The notes: a model not told the origin generated them from the letters alone. Shown: positions 1 to 10,207, counted from the stretch's first letter. The stretch is DNA of 64,000 nucleotides from Xylanimonas oleitrophica (GCF_003244315.1 NZ_QKWH01000002.1:186001-250000), one strand, 5' to 3'. Made by a program: numbers and translations.

Positions 1-113
1 ACTGGCGCACCAACCCGGCCACCCAGATCACCTGGGGCCTGAACTACATCGAGGGTCGCTACGGCACCCCGTGCGGCGCGTGGAGCCACTCCCAGGCCAA
101 GAACTGGTACTGA
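1..113 (+). CDS. RpfB-type cell-wall lytic protein, C-terminal end only
   Basis: Only the last 36 codons are in the window; the gene starts upstream. The visible residues begin WRTNPATQITWGLNYI and continue with a G-R-Y-G-T-P-C-G-A-W stretch, ending N-W-Y. This is typical of the lysozyme-like transglycosylase end of actinobacterial resuscitation-promoting-factor, G5 or SLT secreted proteins, which cleave peptidoglycan. The next gene is rsmA and the one after is ispE, the usual rpfB-rsmA-ispE order of Actinobacteria, which supports the call. The signal peptide and the DUF348/G5 domains expected in RpfB cannot be seen, so a different member of this transglycosylase group is possible. Confidence 0.7.
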   Translation, partial: WRTNPATQITWGLNYIEGRYGTPCGAWSHSQAKNWY

Positions 114-136
114 CCGGCCCCGCGGAGCCCTGCCGA

Positions 137-142
137 TAGGCT
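137..142 (+). promoter_or_regulatory. -10 box TAGGCT of a leaderless rsmA promoter
   Basis: TAGGCT fits the actinobacterial TANNNT -10 consensus. Its first base lies 13 nt before the rsmA ATG, so transcription would begin at about the start codon. No Shine-Dalgarno sequence precedes the ATG, which agrees with a leaderless message. The same geometry recurs in this window. Confidence 0.5.
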
Positions 143-149
143 CTGCTGC

Positions 150-1058
150 ATGAACTCACGCCCAGGCGCCCTGCTCGGTCCCGCGGAGATCCGCGAGCTG
201 GCAGGGCGTCTTGGTGTCCGCCCCACCAAGACGCTGGGGCAGAACTTCGTGCACGACGCCGGCACGGTCCGCAAGATCGTGCGTGCCGCGGGTGTGGAGC
301 CGGGGCAGCGCGTCGTCGAGGTGGGGCCGGGGCTCGGCTCCCTGACCCTCGGTCTGCTCGAGGCGGGGGCGTCCCTGGTCGCCGTCGAGATCGACCCCGT
401 CCTCGCGGGCCAGATCGCCGCCACCGTCGCCGAGCGGCTGCCCGGCGCGGACTTCGAGGTGGTGCTCTCGGACGCCCTCGACGTCACCTCCCTGCCGGGC
501 GAGCCTCCCACCGCGCTCGTGGCGAACCTGCCCTACAACGTGGCCGTGCCCGTGCTGCTGACGATGCTCGAGCGGTTCCCCACCCTGGAGCGGGTGCTGG
601 TCATGGTGCAGGCCGAGGTGGCCGACCGGGTGGCCGCCGCCCCCGGCTCGAAGGTCTACGGGGTGCCCTCGGTCAAGGCGGCCTGGTATGCGCGGGCCTG
701 GCGCTCGTTCGACGTCAGCCGCAACGTGTTCTGGCCGGTGCCCAACGTGGACTCCGCCCTGGTCGCGCTCGAGCGGCGCGAGCCACCGGCCACCTCCGCC
801 ACCCGCGAGGAGGTGTTCGCCGTCGTCGACGCCGCGTTCGCCCAGCGACGCAAGACGCTCCGCGCGGCGCTGTCCGGCCTGTTCGGGTCGGGGGCGGCAG
901 CCGAGACGGCCCTGCGCGCGGCGGGGGTGGACCCGTCGGCCCGCGGAGAGACGCTCGGGGTCGAGGAGTTCGCACGCATCGCCGAGCAGCGGCGTGCCGC
1001 GGGCGCGGACCCCGACGGCGTGCAGCACGGCTCAGCCCCTGGCACGGTGGGGGCGTGA
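150..1058 (+). CDS. rsmA: 16S rRNA (adenine1518/1519-N6)-dimethyltransferase RsmA (KsgA)
   Basis: Transfers four methyl groups from S-adenosylmethionine to two adjacent adenines in the 3' terminal hairpin of 16S rRNA during 30S maturation. The 302-residue protein has the SAM-binding motif [11 protein letters not shown] at residues 56-66, the acidic end of strand 2 (VEIDP, about 79-83) and the catalytic NLPY at 126-129, followed by a C-terminal helical domain. Length is normal for the family. The ATG at 150 is chosen because it leaves a complete N-terminus (LGQNF motif at about 29-33) and sits 13 nt after a -10 box. It lies in the usual order between an rpfB-type gene and ispE, with 52 bp to the ispE start. 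Confidence 0.95.
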   Translation: MNSRPGALLGPAEIRELAGRLGVRPTKTLGQNFVHDAGTVRKIVRAAGVEPGQRVVEVGPGLGSLTLGLLEAGASLVAVEIDPVLAGQIAATVAERLPGADFEVVLSDALDVTSLPGEPPTALVANLPYNVAVPVLLTMLERFPTLERVLVMVQAEVADRVAAAPGSKVYGVPSVKAAWYARAWRSFDVSRNVFWPVPNVDSALVALERREPPATSATREEVFAVVDAAFAQRRKTLRAALSGLFGSGAAAETALRAAGVDPSARGETLGVEEFARIAEQRRAAGADPDGVQHGSAPGTVGA

Positions 1059-1110
1059 GCCGCCCCATGCCGTCGAGCACCCCGTCGACCGCCCTGCGGG
1101 GACGCCGCCC

Positions 1111-2052
1111 GTGAGCCGTCACCGCCTCACGGCAGCACCGTCCCCGTCGGTGCGCGTGCGCGCGCCCGGCAAGGTGAACCTGTCGCTGCGCGTCGGGCCC
1201 GTGGGGGAGGACGGCTACCACCCGCTGGTGAGCGTGTTCCAGGCGGTGAGCCTGTTCGAGGAGGTCACCGCCACGCAGGTCTCGCCCGGTTCGGGCGTCT
1301 CGCTGACCGTCGAGGGCCCGCAGGCGGCGGGCGTGCCGCTCGACGCGACCAACCTGGCCTGGCGCGCCGCGGACGTCCTGGCCCGGCACGTCGGCGTGGA
1401 GCCCGACGTCGCGCTGCACGTGCGCAAGGGCGTGCCCGTGGCGGGCGGCATGGCGGGCGGCTCGGCGGACGCGGCAGCGGCCCTCGTGGCCTGCGACGCG
1501 CTGTGGGAGACGGGCGTGCCCCGCAGCGAGCTCGGGGTGCTGGCCGCGCGGCTCGGCGCCGACGTCCCCTTCTGCCTCCTCGGGCACACCGCCGTCGGCA
1601 CGGGCCGCGGCGACCTGCTGACCCCCGCCATGACGCGCGGCGAGTTCCACTGGGTGTTCGCCGCCTCGGAGGAGGGGTTGTCGACCCCGCGCGTGTTCGC
1701 CGCCTACGACGAGCTCACCGGTGGCCAGGCGCCGCCCGTGGGCGTCGAGGACGACACCGCGCTGATGCAGGCGCTGCGCGCCGGCGACCCGACGGCGCTC
1801 GGAGCGGCCCTGCACAACGACCTGCAGGAGGCGGCACTGTCCCTGCGCCCCGACCTGCGCCGCACGCTGGACCTGGCGCGGGAGGCCGGGGCGCTGGGAG
1901 CGCTCGTCTCCGGCTCGGGCCCTACCGTGGCGGCCCTGGCCCGGTCGCGCCAGCACGCCCTGGCGATCGCTGCGACGTGGACCGCCGAGGGCGCGGCCGA
2001 CACGGTGTGGACCGCGACCGGCCCTGCCCACGGCGCCCGCGTGGTGGGCTGA
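1111..2052 (+). CDS. ispE: 4-diphosphocytidyl-2-C-methyl-D-erythritol kinase IspE
   Basis: GHMP-family kinase of the MEP isoprenoid pathway. It phosphorylates the 2-hydroxyl of CDP-methylerythritol with ATP. The 313-residue protein begins with the APGKVNLSLRVG substrate loop (18-29) and contains the ATP-binding glycine-rich motif P-V-A-G-G-M-A-G-G-S-A-D-A-A-A (109-123), the catalytic GADVPF (149-154) and a C-terminal G-S-G-P-T glycine loop. The GTG at 1111 is chosen because the frame upstream shows no ispE-like residues and overlaps rsmA coding sequence. It is the second gene of the rsmA-ispE pair and converges on the esterase gene, whose stop codon is only a few bases away. Confidence 0.94.
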   Translation: MSRHRLTAAPSPSVRVRAPGKVNLSLRVGPVGEDGYHPLVSVFQAVSLFEEVTATQVSPGSGVSLTVEGPQAAGVPLDATNLAWRAADVLARHVGVEPDVALHVRKGVPVAGGMAGGSADAAAALVACDALWETGVPRSELGVLAARLGADVPFCLLGHTAVGTGRGDLLTPAMTRGEFHWVFAASEEGLSTPRVFAAYDELTGGQAPPVGVEDDTALMQALRAGDPTALGAALHNDLQEAALSLRPDLRRTLDLAREAGALGALVSGSGPTVAALARSRQHALAIAATWTAEGAADTVWTATGPAHGARVVG

Positions 2053-2064
2053 CGCCTCAGCCCA
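2045..2064. terminator. Short bidirectional hairpin built from both stop codons
   Basis: TGGGCTGA and TCAGCCCA form a perfect 8-bp inverted repeat with a 4-nt loop. The TGA in the left arm is the ispE stop and the TCA in the right arm is the stop of the opposing esterase gene. No T-tract follows on either side, as is common in high-GC genomes. Termination is inferred from symmetry and position. Confidence 0.45.
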
Positions 2065-3058
2065 GGTGCTCGCGCAGCCACGCGAGCTGGGGCGGGAACC
2101 GGTAGGCCTGGCCGCCCTCGTGGTCGTTGTACGGGTACACGTCGATGCGCCGGGTGTCCCCGCCCCAGGCGTTGAACGCCGCGTACACGGTGGACGGCGG
2201 GCAGGTGGTGTCCATGAGGGCCACCGAGAACAGTGCCGGCGCGGTGGCGCGGCGGGCCAGGTTCACGCCGTCGAGGTAGGAGAGCGTGCGCCACACCGTC
2301 TCCTCGGCGGCCGGGTGGCGGTGCACGGACAGGTACTTGGTGATCTCGCCGTAGGGGTGGGAGTCGGTGATCTGCACGGCCCGGCGGAAGTGGGCGAGGA
2401 ACGGCACGTCCGGCATCGCGGCCGAGACCCCGGTGCCGGTCAGGGCCGTGAGCGCGGCGACGGCGACGGTGCCGCCGCCGCCCTGGCTCGCACCTGTCAC
2501 CGCGACGCGCGCCGGGTCGACGCCCGCCACCTGGCGCAGCGCGTCCACGGCACGCACCCCGTCGGTGTAGAAGCGGCGGTAGAAGTGGTCGTGCGGGTCC
2601 TCGATGCCGGCCGTCATGAACCCGGAGACGGACGCTCCGCGCCCCACCGGGTCCGGCGTGGAGCCGCCCCCGCCCCAGTGCGACCCCTGCCCGCGGGTGT
2701 CCATCACCAGGTGCGCGAACCCGGCGGCCGCCCACTCCAGCCGCTCGTGGGGCAGGCCGCGGCCGCCGCCGTAGCCGAGCAGCTCGACGACGCCGGGCAG
2801 CGGGCCGTCGCGGTCGACGTCGTGGTGAGCGGGGCGCACCAGCCACCCCTTGATCGGGTGCCCTCCGAACCCGGGGAACGTGACGTCGTCCACCACCACC
2901 TGGGTCAGGCCCGTCTCGACGCGCTCCAGCGTCGGGGCGCCGCCCAGGGCGCGGGCCTCGGCCACCGTGCTCGTCCAGAACTCGTCGAGGTCGGCGGGCT
3001 CGGCGACGTCGGGCGCGTAGGCCTCGAGCTGGTCGAGAGGCATGTCGAACTGGGCCAT
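2057..3058 (-). CDS. Acetylxylan esterase / cephalosporin-C deacetylase (AXE1 family)
   Basis: Alpha/beta-hydrolase of the AXE1 (CE7) family, which removes acetyl groups from xylo-oligosaccharides and other small acetylated compounds, usually in the cytoplasm. The 333 residues match the family length. The nucleophile elbow is GASQGG (Ser191), the acid is Asp283 in LMDTTCPP, and the base is His313 in NDHEGG; RGQG at 122-125 is the family's conserved oxyanion-region motif. No signal peptide is visible. The ATG at 3058 is preceded by a good AGGAAGG ribosome site. The gene is alone on this strand and diverges from the ABC-F gene. A GH10 xylanase is encoded 40 kb away in this window, so a role in xylan use is plausible. 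Confidence 0.88.
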   Translation of the reverse strand: MAQFDMPLDQLEAYAPDVAEPADLDEFWTSTVAEARALGGAPTLERVETGLTQVVVDDVTFPGFGGHPIKGWLVRPAHHDVDRDGPLPGVVELLGYGGGRGLPHERLEWAAAGFAHLVMDTRGQGSHWGGGGSTPDPVGRGASVSGFMTAGIEDPHDHFYRRFYTDGVRAVDALRQVAGVDPARVAVTGASQGGGGTVAVAALTALTGTGVSAAMPDVPFLAHFRRAVQITDSHPYGEITKYLSVHRHPAAEETVWRTLSYLDGVNLARRATAPALFSVALMDTTCPPSTVYAAFNAWGGDTRRIDVYPYNDHEGGQAYRFPPQLAWLREHLG

Positions 3059-3164
3059 GAGGGTCCTTCCTGGGGGCGCGGCGCCGGGGCGTCGCGCGTG
3101 TCGGCGGTGACGGAGCGAACATATCGTTTCGACAGGCCCGTCCGGTGGTCCGGCCCACGGTCCG

Positions 3165-3170
3165 TACCCT
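3165..3170 (+). promoter_or_regulatory. -10 box TACCCT of a leaderless promoter
   Basis: TACCCT starts exactly 12 nt before the GTG of the ABC-F gene and there is no Shine-Dalgarno sequence, so the message is probably leaderless. A convincing -35 element is not seen. Confidence 0.45.
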
Positions 3171-3176
3171 TGTCGG

Positions 3177-5015
<1,839 letters not shown>

Positions 5016-5073
5016 CGGGCCGGGCACGCCGCCTGCGGCCGCGAGCGGCGCGGCTCCTTGCCATGCTCGGGGC

Positions 5074-5661
5074 ATGGCCGACTTCACTCTCCTGACGCAC
5101 GACGGCGACCCGGACCGGGTCGCGACGATCCTGCCCGGCCAGGGCTACACCGCCGACGGCCCCCTGCTGGCGTACGCCGCGGCGGTGCTGCGCGACGCCG
5201 GGTGGAGCCTGCGCACGTTCGTGTGGGACTCCGGGCCGAGCGGGCGTGACGAGGCGCGCGAGACGTACACGCGTGTGGTCCGCGAAGGGCTCGACGCCGC
5301 CCCGCACGCCAAGCACCTCGTGGTGGGCAAGTCGCTCGGCACCCTGGCGCTGCCGGTGTGCTCGCTGCTGAGCGTCCCCGGCGTGTGGATCACGCCGCTG
5401 GTCTCCGACCAGGGCACGGTCGACGTGCGGGACGCCGCGCTGACCCTGCACGTCTCCGGCCTGCCGACCGTGCTGGCGGGCGGCTCGGACGACCCGCTGT
5501 GGGACCCGGTGGTCGCCGCGAAGAGCGGCGCTCGCGTGGTCGAGGTGGCTCACGCCGACCACTCGCTCATGGTGCCCGGCGACTGGCGTGCGTCGTTGGC
5601 GGCGCTGGGTGAGGTGACGGCGGCCGTGGCGGAGCTCGCCGAGCAGGTGGCCGGCTCCTGA
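5074..5661 (+). CDS. Small alpha/beta-hydrolase
   Basis: A 195-residue single-domain protein with an alpha/beta-hydrolase look: nucleophile elbow GKSLG (Ser87), an Asp pair at about 139-140 (GGSDDPLW) and a final His163 in HADHSL. Those residues would form the catalytic triad. It lacks the cap domain of larger lipases, and no signal peptide or membrane segment is visible. The substrate is unknown. The ATG at 5074 lies 12 nt after CATGCT, a weak -10-like box, so it may be leaderless. It follows the ABC-F gene by 58 bp on the same strand. Confidence 0.75.
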   Translation: MADFTLLTHDGDPDRVATILPGQGYTADGPLLAYAAAVLRDAGWSLRTFVWDSGPSGRDEARETYTRVVREGLDAAPHAKHLVVGKSLGTLALPVCSLLSVPGVWITPLVSDQGTVDVRDAALTLHVSGLPTVLAGGSDDPLWDPVVAAKSGARVVEVAHADHSLMVPGDWRASLAALGEVTAAVAELAEQVAGS

Positions 5662-5743
5662 CGTGAGCTCCGGGCGGCACGGCGACGGGTAGCGCGGGGC
5701 GGGCTGGCTCGTGCGACGCCTTGTGCGTGGGGAGCTCCATATG

Positions 5744-5775
5744 CTCCAATGAGGCAACGCATTGATTCATTGGAG
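5744..5775. promoter_or_regulatory. Candidate GntR operator, CTCCAATGA / TCATTGGAG inverted repeat
   Basis: A perfect 9-bp inverted repeat (5744-5752 and 5767-5775, 14-nt spacer) lies directly before the membrane-protein gene. Its right arm contains the GGAG that serves as ribosome site. A third copy of the core, CATTG, lies between the arms at 5760-5764. This stretch is strikingly AT-rich for the region. Binding by the GntR protein encoded at 6692 is inferred: YtrA-type regulators usually repress their own operon through such repeats. Confidence 0.55.
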
Positions 5776-5780
5776 ACCTG

Positions 5781-6695
5781 ATGGCTGCCCTGCTCGCGCT
5801 CGTCCTCCTCGCCGCCGTCCTGGGGCTGGCATCCGTCCTCGTCGCCTCGCAGCGACGCGGCCCGGCCGCTCACGCCCCCGCGGTCGCCGTCGCCGCGCGG
5901 CGCCACGAGACGCTCGTCTCGCTCGCCGCTGTCCTCGCCAGCGTCGCCACGGTGCTGGCGATCACCTCCGCACCGTTCGCCTCCGGGCCGCTCCACGGCA
6001 CGGTCCCCGGGCCGCCCGGCGGGCTGGAGGCCACCTCCCCGTTCGTCGGCGCCGTCGTCCTGTGCCTGGTCCGCGCGCTCGGGGAACGCACCTGGCCGCG
6101 CCCGCGCGGGGTGCTCCGCAGCGCGGTGCTGGTCCGGCGCACCGTCGCAGACGTCGGCGGCTGGCGGTTGCGCACCTTCCTCGCCACGGTCCTGGTCACA
6201 GCCGCCGCCCTCGTGGTCTTCGGCCTCACCGCTCGCCCCGACGGGAGATCGGTGGCCTCCCCGAACGTGCTCGACGAGCACGGCGCCGTCGTGGGGTGGG
6301 GAGCGTCCGGCCCGTATCCGGGCTGGGCCTACGGCGTGCCCCTCCTGGTGGCGCTCGGCCTCGCCCTCGCCGCGGTGCTCGTCGTCCTGGGCGTCGTCAC
6401 CCGCAGGCCGCCGCTGGCCCTGGTGCCGGCCGAGCACGACGACGCCGTGCGGCGCACCAGCGCGGCCCGGGTCCTGGCCGGCGCGCAGGCGTGGGCCGGG
6501 AGCGGCGCGGGGCTCGTGATGCTCGTCGCGGCGAGCGCGCTGCACAGCGCCGAGCGGCCCGGCCCCTCCGTCACCGTGCTCGTCGCCGGGCTCGTGCTGC
6601 TGAGCGGGTCTCTCGTGGTGGCGGCCACCGCGATCCCCGCCCGAGCGCCCCGGCGGCCCGAGGCCACGTCCGGCACCGTGCCGGTGAGCGCGTGA
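5781..6695 (+). CDS. Multi-pass membrane protein of unknown function
   Basis: 304 residues with about six or seven hydrophobic segments: one at the very start, others near 45-70, 85-100, 130-150, 180-205 and 250-290. The first hydrophobic segment ends in a basic cluster, consistent with a membrane anchor. I recognise no catalytic motif or family. The ATG at 5781 has a GGAG ribosome site. The gene overlaps the following gntR gene by 4 bp (GTGA), so the two are translationally coupled. Small YtrA/GntR regulators commonly control membrane-protein or ABC-transporter operons, which suggests an envelope-related role. Confidence 0.7.
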   Translation: MAALLALVLLAAVLGLASVLVASQRRGPAAHAPAVAVAARRHETLVSLAAVLASVATVLAITSAPFASGPLHGTVPGPPGGLEATSPFVGAVVLCLVRALGERTWPRPRGVLRSAVLVRRTVADVGGWRLRTFLATVLVTAAALVVFGLTARPDGRSVASPNVLDEHGAVVGWGASGPYPGWAYGVPLLVALGLALAAVLVVLGVVTRRPPLALVPAEHDDAVRRTSAARVLAGAQAWAGSGAGLVMLVAASALHSAERPGPSVTVLVAGLVLLSGSLVVAATAIPARAPRRPEATSGTVPVSA

Positions 6696-7147
6696 CCGCC
6701 CTCACCGTCGACGTCTCGGCGCCCACGCCCGTCTACGAGCAGATCCGCGCCCAGGTCGCCGGGCTCGTCGCCGTCGGTGCCCTGCGCCCCGGCGACCGGT
6801 TGCCCGCCTCCCGGGACCTCGCCCGGGACCTCGGCATCGCCGTCGGCACCGTGCAGCGCGCCTACCGCGAGCTCGAGGCGCAGGGCGTCGTCGCCTCCCG
6901 CCGGCGCGTGGGCACCGTCGTCACCGGCACGACGGCGGCCGGCACCGCGCCCCCAGCACCCCGGGAGCCCGCCTCGCCCGCCGGGACGGCGTCCGCCCAG
7001 CCCCCGACGCTGCTGGACGACGTCCGCTCGCTCGTGACGCGCGCACGCGCCGAGGGCATCCAGGACGGTGAGCTGCTCGCGCTCGTCCGCGGGGCGCTCA
7101 CCGAGGACGAGCGCGGGGACGTCACCAGCCCGAGGGTGCCGCGCTGA
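6692..7147 (+). CDS. GntR-family (YtrA-like) transcriptional regulator
   Basis: 151 residues. The winged-helix domain covers about residues 9-78, with the GntR signature LRPGDRLPASRDLARDLGIA and the recognition helix around GTVQRAYRELEAQG. The C-terminal part is only about 70 residues and has no metabolite-binding fold, which is the YtrA subfamily layout (a short dimerisation tail). It starts on the GTG inside the stop of the preceding membrane-protein gene. It probably autoregulates the two-gene operon through the inverted repeat at 5744-5775. Its end overlaps the opposing RDD gene by 26 bp. Confidence 0.88.
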   Translation: MTALTVDVSAPTPVYEQIRAQVAGLVAVGALRPGDRLPASRDLARDLGIAVGTVQRAYRELEAQGVVASRRRVGTVVTGTTAAGTAPPAPREPASPAGTASAQPPTLLDDVRSLVTRARAEGIQDGELLALVRGALTEDERGDVTSPRVPR

Positions 7148-8234
7148 GGACCAGCCGGTCCACGGTGCACGTCGCCACGACCTCGCCGTCCAGCACCAGC
7201 GCGGACGTCAGCCGCACCTCGTTGCCCAGTGCCCGGGCCTGGACCGTCTCGGGGCCCGGCTGCGAGGTGCGGCGGGCAGTCTCCAGCGAGACGACGGCCT
7301 CGGCCCGCGCCGTCGAGCCGGTGTGCTGGACCAGCAGACCGTCCACGTCCCCGACGCGGGTCTCGGTCTCCGTCGTGCCCGTGCCGTCCGGGCGGGCGGC
7401 GGACACGGTGAGGACGGCGTCCTCCACGTCGAGAGCCTGCGACCCGGCCCGAGACGACTGCGACCACCGCCAACCGAACGTCACGTCCCGGCTGTCCGGG
7501 GCCGAGCGCACCATCCACAGGCGCCGCTCGCGGTCCCAGCGGTCGTCGACCTCCACCACGACCGGCTCCGCCGTCACCCGCTCGTCGGTCACCTGCGGCA
7601 CGCACTGCGCCGAGCCGACCCTGGAGACGCCTCCCGCCGACCAGGAGGGGATGGAGAAACCCACGCCCAGCGCGCAGACGAGCGCCGCCGCAGCCGTGAG
7701 CGCCACGTGCCACCCCCGGTTCAGCCGCGTGGGGTGGCGCAGCACCACCACCGTGGCCATCGCCGAGTCGGCGAAGGTGCGACGCTCGGCGTTCCACAGG
7801 GGGCGCAGGTAGCCGATCATCAGGAGGGCGTCGACCAGGTGGAAGACGGCCCGCGCGACGGTCCGCAGGAACCCTGCCGGGCGCAGGTCGCCGTCACGCA
7901 CCACGGCGATGCCCACGACGAGCTTGCCGGGCGTCCACCCGGTGTCGCCCTGGAGCCCCAGCAGCAGCACCGCCACGATCACCAGGGCGAACGAGGACGT
8001 CCACGGCTGGGCGGCATCGACGTCGGCGTCCCAGAGGGTGGGCCACAACGTCGGTGCGCCCACGTCCGGGCCGGCGAAGAACCACGCCGCGCCCACCAGG
8101 AGGGACTGGTCCAGCACCGCTGCGAGCACGCGCCGGGTCCACGACGCGTGCACGACGCCGGTGACCGTCAGCTCCGCCTCCTCGGCGGTGGCCGACGGCG
8201 GAGCGGCGGGTGGCACGGTCCCTGCGCTGGTCAC
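7122..8234 (-). CDS. RDD-family membrane protein with extracytoplasmic C-terminus
   Basis: 370 residues. After a short Ala/Thr-rich start, the RDD domain spans about 25-165 with three hydrophobic segments and the defining residues R-R-V-L-A-A-V-L-D-Q and TPGKLVVGI. A fourth hydrophobic segment lies near 190-210. The remaining 150 residues are hydrophilic and beta-rich, probably outside the membrane, and I do not recognise them. RDD proteins are poorly characterised; some act in ion transport. The GTG at 8234 follows a GGGAAGG ribosome site at 7 nt. It diverges from the small secreted-protein gene at 8375. Confidence 0.75.
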   Translation of the reverse strand: MTSAGTVPPAAPPSATAEEAELTVTGVVHASWTRRVLAAVLDQSLLVGAAWFFAGPDVGAPTLWPTLWDADVDAAQPWTSSFALVIVAVLLLGLQGDTGWTPGKLVVGIAVVRDGDLRPAGFLRTVARAVFHLVDALLMIGYLRPLWNAERRTFADSAMATVVVLRHPTRLNRGWHVALTAAAALVCALGVGFSIPSWSAGGVSRVGSAQCVPQVTDERVTAEPVVVEVDDRWDRERRLWMVRSAPDSRDVTFGWRWSQSSRAGSQALDVEDAVLTVSAARPDGTGTTETETRVGDVDGLLVQHTGSTARAEAVVSLETARRTSQPGPETVQARALGNEVRLTSALVLDGEVVATCTVDRLVLSAAPSGW

Positions 8235-8374
8235 GGGCCGACCTTCCCAGCACGGGGCGCCGCAGGGAAAGCCGCTGGCGGGAACCCGCCGGGTGAGGTG
8301 CGGTGCGCCATCCCCGGGCGGGGAGCCCGTCGTGCGTCCGGCAAGGGTCGCTCCCCCTGGAACACAGGGAGGGC

Positions 8375-8968
8375 ATGACCGTTCTCGTCGCGGCCGTGCG
8401 CCGCGCCGCCGCCCTCGCCGGTGCGGGCCTCCTGCTCGCGGGAGCCGCCGCGTGCGCCGCACCCGACGCCGTCCGCCAGCCCGGGCAGGCGCCGCCGTCC
8501 CCGGTGCCGCCGAGCCCGGCCGTGACGACGGCGCACGGCCCCGCCGGGGACGACACCGCACCGCCGCCGTTCCTGGTGCGGTACGGCACCGCAGAGCTGC
8601 GGCTGACGCCCCACACGTACTGCCTGACCGACCCTCTCGCAGGCTCCGGCTGGATCGGGTGCGCGGACGGTTCCGACGCGGACCCGGTGCCCCTCGGCTC
8701 GCCGCAGGAGGTCTTCGTCCTCGTCCCGGTCGCCGGCATGGACCGGCTGGTCGTCACGCAGGTGGGCGACGGCGCACCGTGCGCGGGCTGCCGAGTCCAG
8801 GCCGAGGTCACGAGCCTCGGCGACGGCTGGTGGCAGGTGCGTCCGCAGGGCCCGGCGGGCGACTACGACGTCGAGATCTTCGCCTACGGCGAGGAGGCCG
8901 GTGACCTGGTCGCCAACGTCCGCTGGTCGAGGCTCCCTGGCGAGAGCGCACCGGGGGCGGGCGGCTAG
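8375..8968 (+). CDS. Secreted protein or lipoprotein of unknown function
   Basis: 197 residues with a basic start, a hydrophobic core and a Cys after an Ala-rich stretch (AGAAAC at about residues 23-28), which looks like a signal peptide with a weak lipobox: the -3 position is Ala rather than Leu. A Pro-rich linker follows, then a beta-rich domain with four Cys residues (TYCLTD, WIGCAD and C-A-G-C), possibly two disulfides. No family is recognised. The ATG at 8375 has an AGGGAGGG ribosome site. Its TAG stop overlaps the stop of the opposing transporter gene. Confidence 0.65.
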   Translation: MTVLVAAVRRAAALAGAGLLLAGAAACAAPDAVRQPGQAPPSPVPPSPAVTTAHGPAGDDTAPPPFLVRYGTAELRLTPHTYCLTDPLAGSGWIGCADGSDADPVPLGSPQEVFVLVPVAGMDRLVVTQVGDGAPCAGCRVQAEVTSLGDGWWQVRPQGPAGDYDVEIFAYGEEAGDLVANVRWSRLPGESAPGAGG

Positions 8969-8972
8969 CCGC
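8961..8972. terminator. 12-bp palindrome over two converging stop codons
   Basis: GCGGCTAGCCGC is a perfect palindrome whose central CTAG supplies the TAG stop of the + strand gene (8966-8968) and the TAG stop of the - strand gene (8967-8965). It may act as a short bidirectional terminator, although a hairpin with so small a loop is weak. Confidence 0.3.
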
Positions 8973-10164
8973 GCACCGGCCGGGTGGCCACGAGCATCAT
9001 GCCGCCCATGACCGTGAGCACGCCCAGCACGAGCAGCAGCGGCGCCGTCCACCCGTCGGAGCCCGGGCCGGTCGAGGCGGTGTGCACGGCTCCGAGCACG
9101 GTGGGCGCGAGCGAGGCGCATGCGTAGCCGGTGGTCTGCACGATCGCCGAGGCGCGGCGGGCGGCGGCCACGGACGGGGCACGCTGGGCCATGAGCGTGA
9201 AGATGAGCGTGAAGCTGCCGCCCTGGGCCGCCCCGGCCAGGGCCACCCACAGGCCGGTGGCGCCCGGGGCCAGGAGCATGCCCGTGGGCAGGGAGAGCCA
9301 GCACAGGCTCACCACGGCCGACACGGCCCGCGCGGGCACCCTCCGGGACAGCGCCAGGGGCACGGCGAAGGAGCCGGCCACCGCGCAGAGCTGGAACGGG
9401 GCGGCGGCCCCGCCGGCTGCCGCGAGGTCCAGGCCGAGGCGCGAGTGCAGGATCTCGGGCAGCCACGCGGTGATCGCGTAGTAGGCGAACGCCTGCCCGC
9501 TGAACGCGACGCACAGCACGGCGGTCAGCACCGCCATCGGGCGGCCGAGGTGCGGCGCGCCCGAGCCGTGCTGTGCGCCGTCGAGCCGGGCGGCGGGCGC
9601 CGTCGAGCGCATCGCTCCACCCCACGCGGCGGTGGCGACGACGGCGAGCACGCCCCAGCCGGCCAGCGCCCACTGCCAGCCCCACACCGCGGCCAGCGGC
9701 ACGGTGAGGGTGGTGGTGAGCGCGGAGCCCAGGTTCATGGTGGCCGAGTAGGCGCCGGTCACGGCCGCGGAGCGGTCGCGGAAGTCGCGGGCGATGACCA
9801 CCGGCACGGCCACGTTGCCCACGGTGATGCCCGCGCCCAGCACCGCGGTCCCGGCGAGCGCGGCGGGCACGCTGCCGGCCGAGCGCAGCAGCTCCCCGGC
9901 GAGCACCCCCACCACGGCCACCAGCACGGACCGCTCCGGTCCCAGGCGCGCCAGCAGCAGCGCGGCCGGCGGCGTGAGGAGGGCGAAGCACAGCACGGGC
10001 ACGCTCGTCAGCAGCCCCGCCTGGGCAGGGGTGAGGGCGAGCGCGTCGGAGACCTGGCCCACCACGGGCGGCAGCGACGTCAGCGGGGCTCGCAGGTTGA
10101 GCGCCACCAGCAGGAGCGCGGCCAGGAGGAACCAGCGCGCACGGCCGGTTCTCCCTGGGTTCAC
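8965..10164 (-). CDS. MFS transporter, CynX/NimT (cyanate/nitroimidazole-type) family
   Basis: 399 residues in 12 hydrophobic segments, the normal length for this family. The start has the family-typical L-N-L-R-A-P-L-T-S-L-P-P-V sequence in the first membrane segment. Relatives are annotated as cyanate or 2-nitroimidazole transporters, but substrates are rarely proven. The start is a GTG at 10164. It lies 43 bp downstream of a MarR gene on the same strand and is probably co-transcribed with and repressed by that regulator, a layout typical of drug or aromatic-compound exporters. Confidence 0.85.
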   Translation of the reverse strand: MNPGRTGRARWFLLAALLLVALNLRAPLTSLPPVVGQVSDALALTPAQAGLLTSVPVLCFALLTPPAALLLARLGPERSVLVAVVGVLAGELLRSAGSVPAALAGTAVLGAGITVGNVAVPVVIARDFRDRSAAVTGAYSATMNLGSALTTTLTVPLAAVWGWQWALAGWGVLAVVATAAWGGAMRSTAPAARLDGAQHGSGAPHLGRPMAVLTAVLCVAFSGQAFAYYAITAWLPEILHSRLGLDLAAAGGAAAPFQLCAVAGSFAVPLALSRRVPARAVSAVVSLCWLSLPTGMLLAPGATGLWVALAGAAQGGSFTLIFTLMAQRAPSVAAARRASAIVQTTGYACASLAPTVLGAVHTASTGPGSDGWTAPLLLVLGVLTVMGGMMLVATRPVRG

Positions 10165-10207
10165 CCGGTCACGCTACCCCTGCGGCGGCGTTGCCCCCGG
10201 CTGCGGC

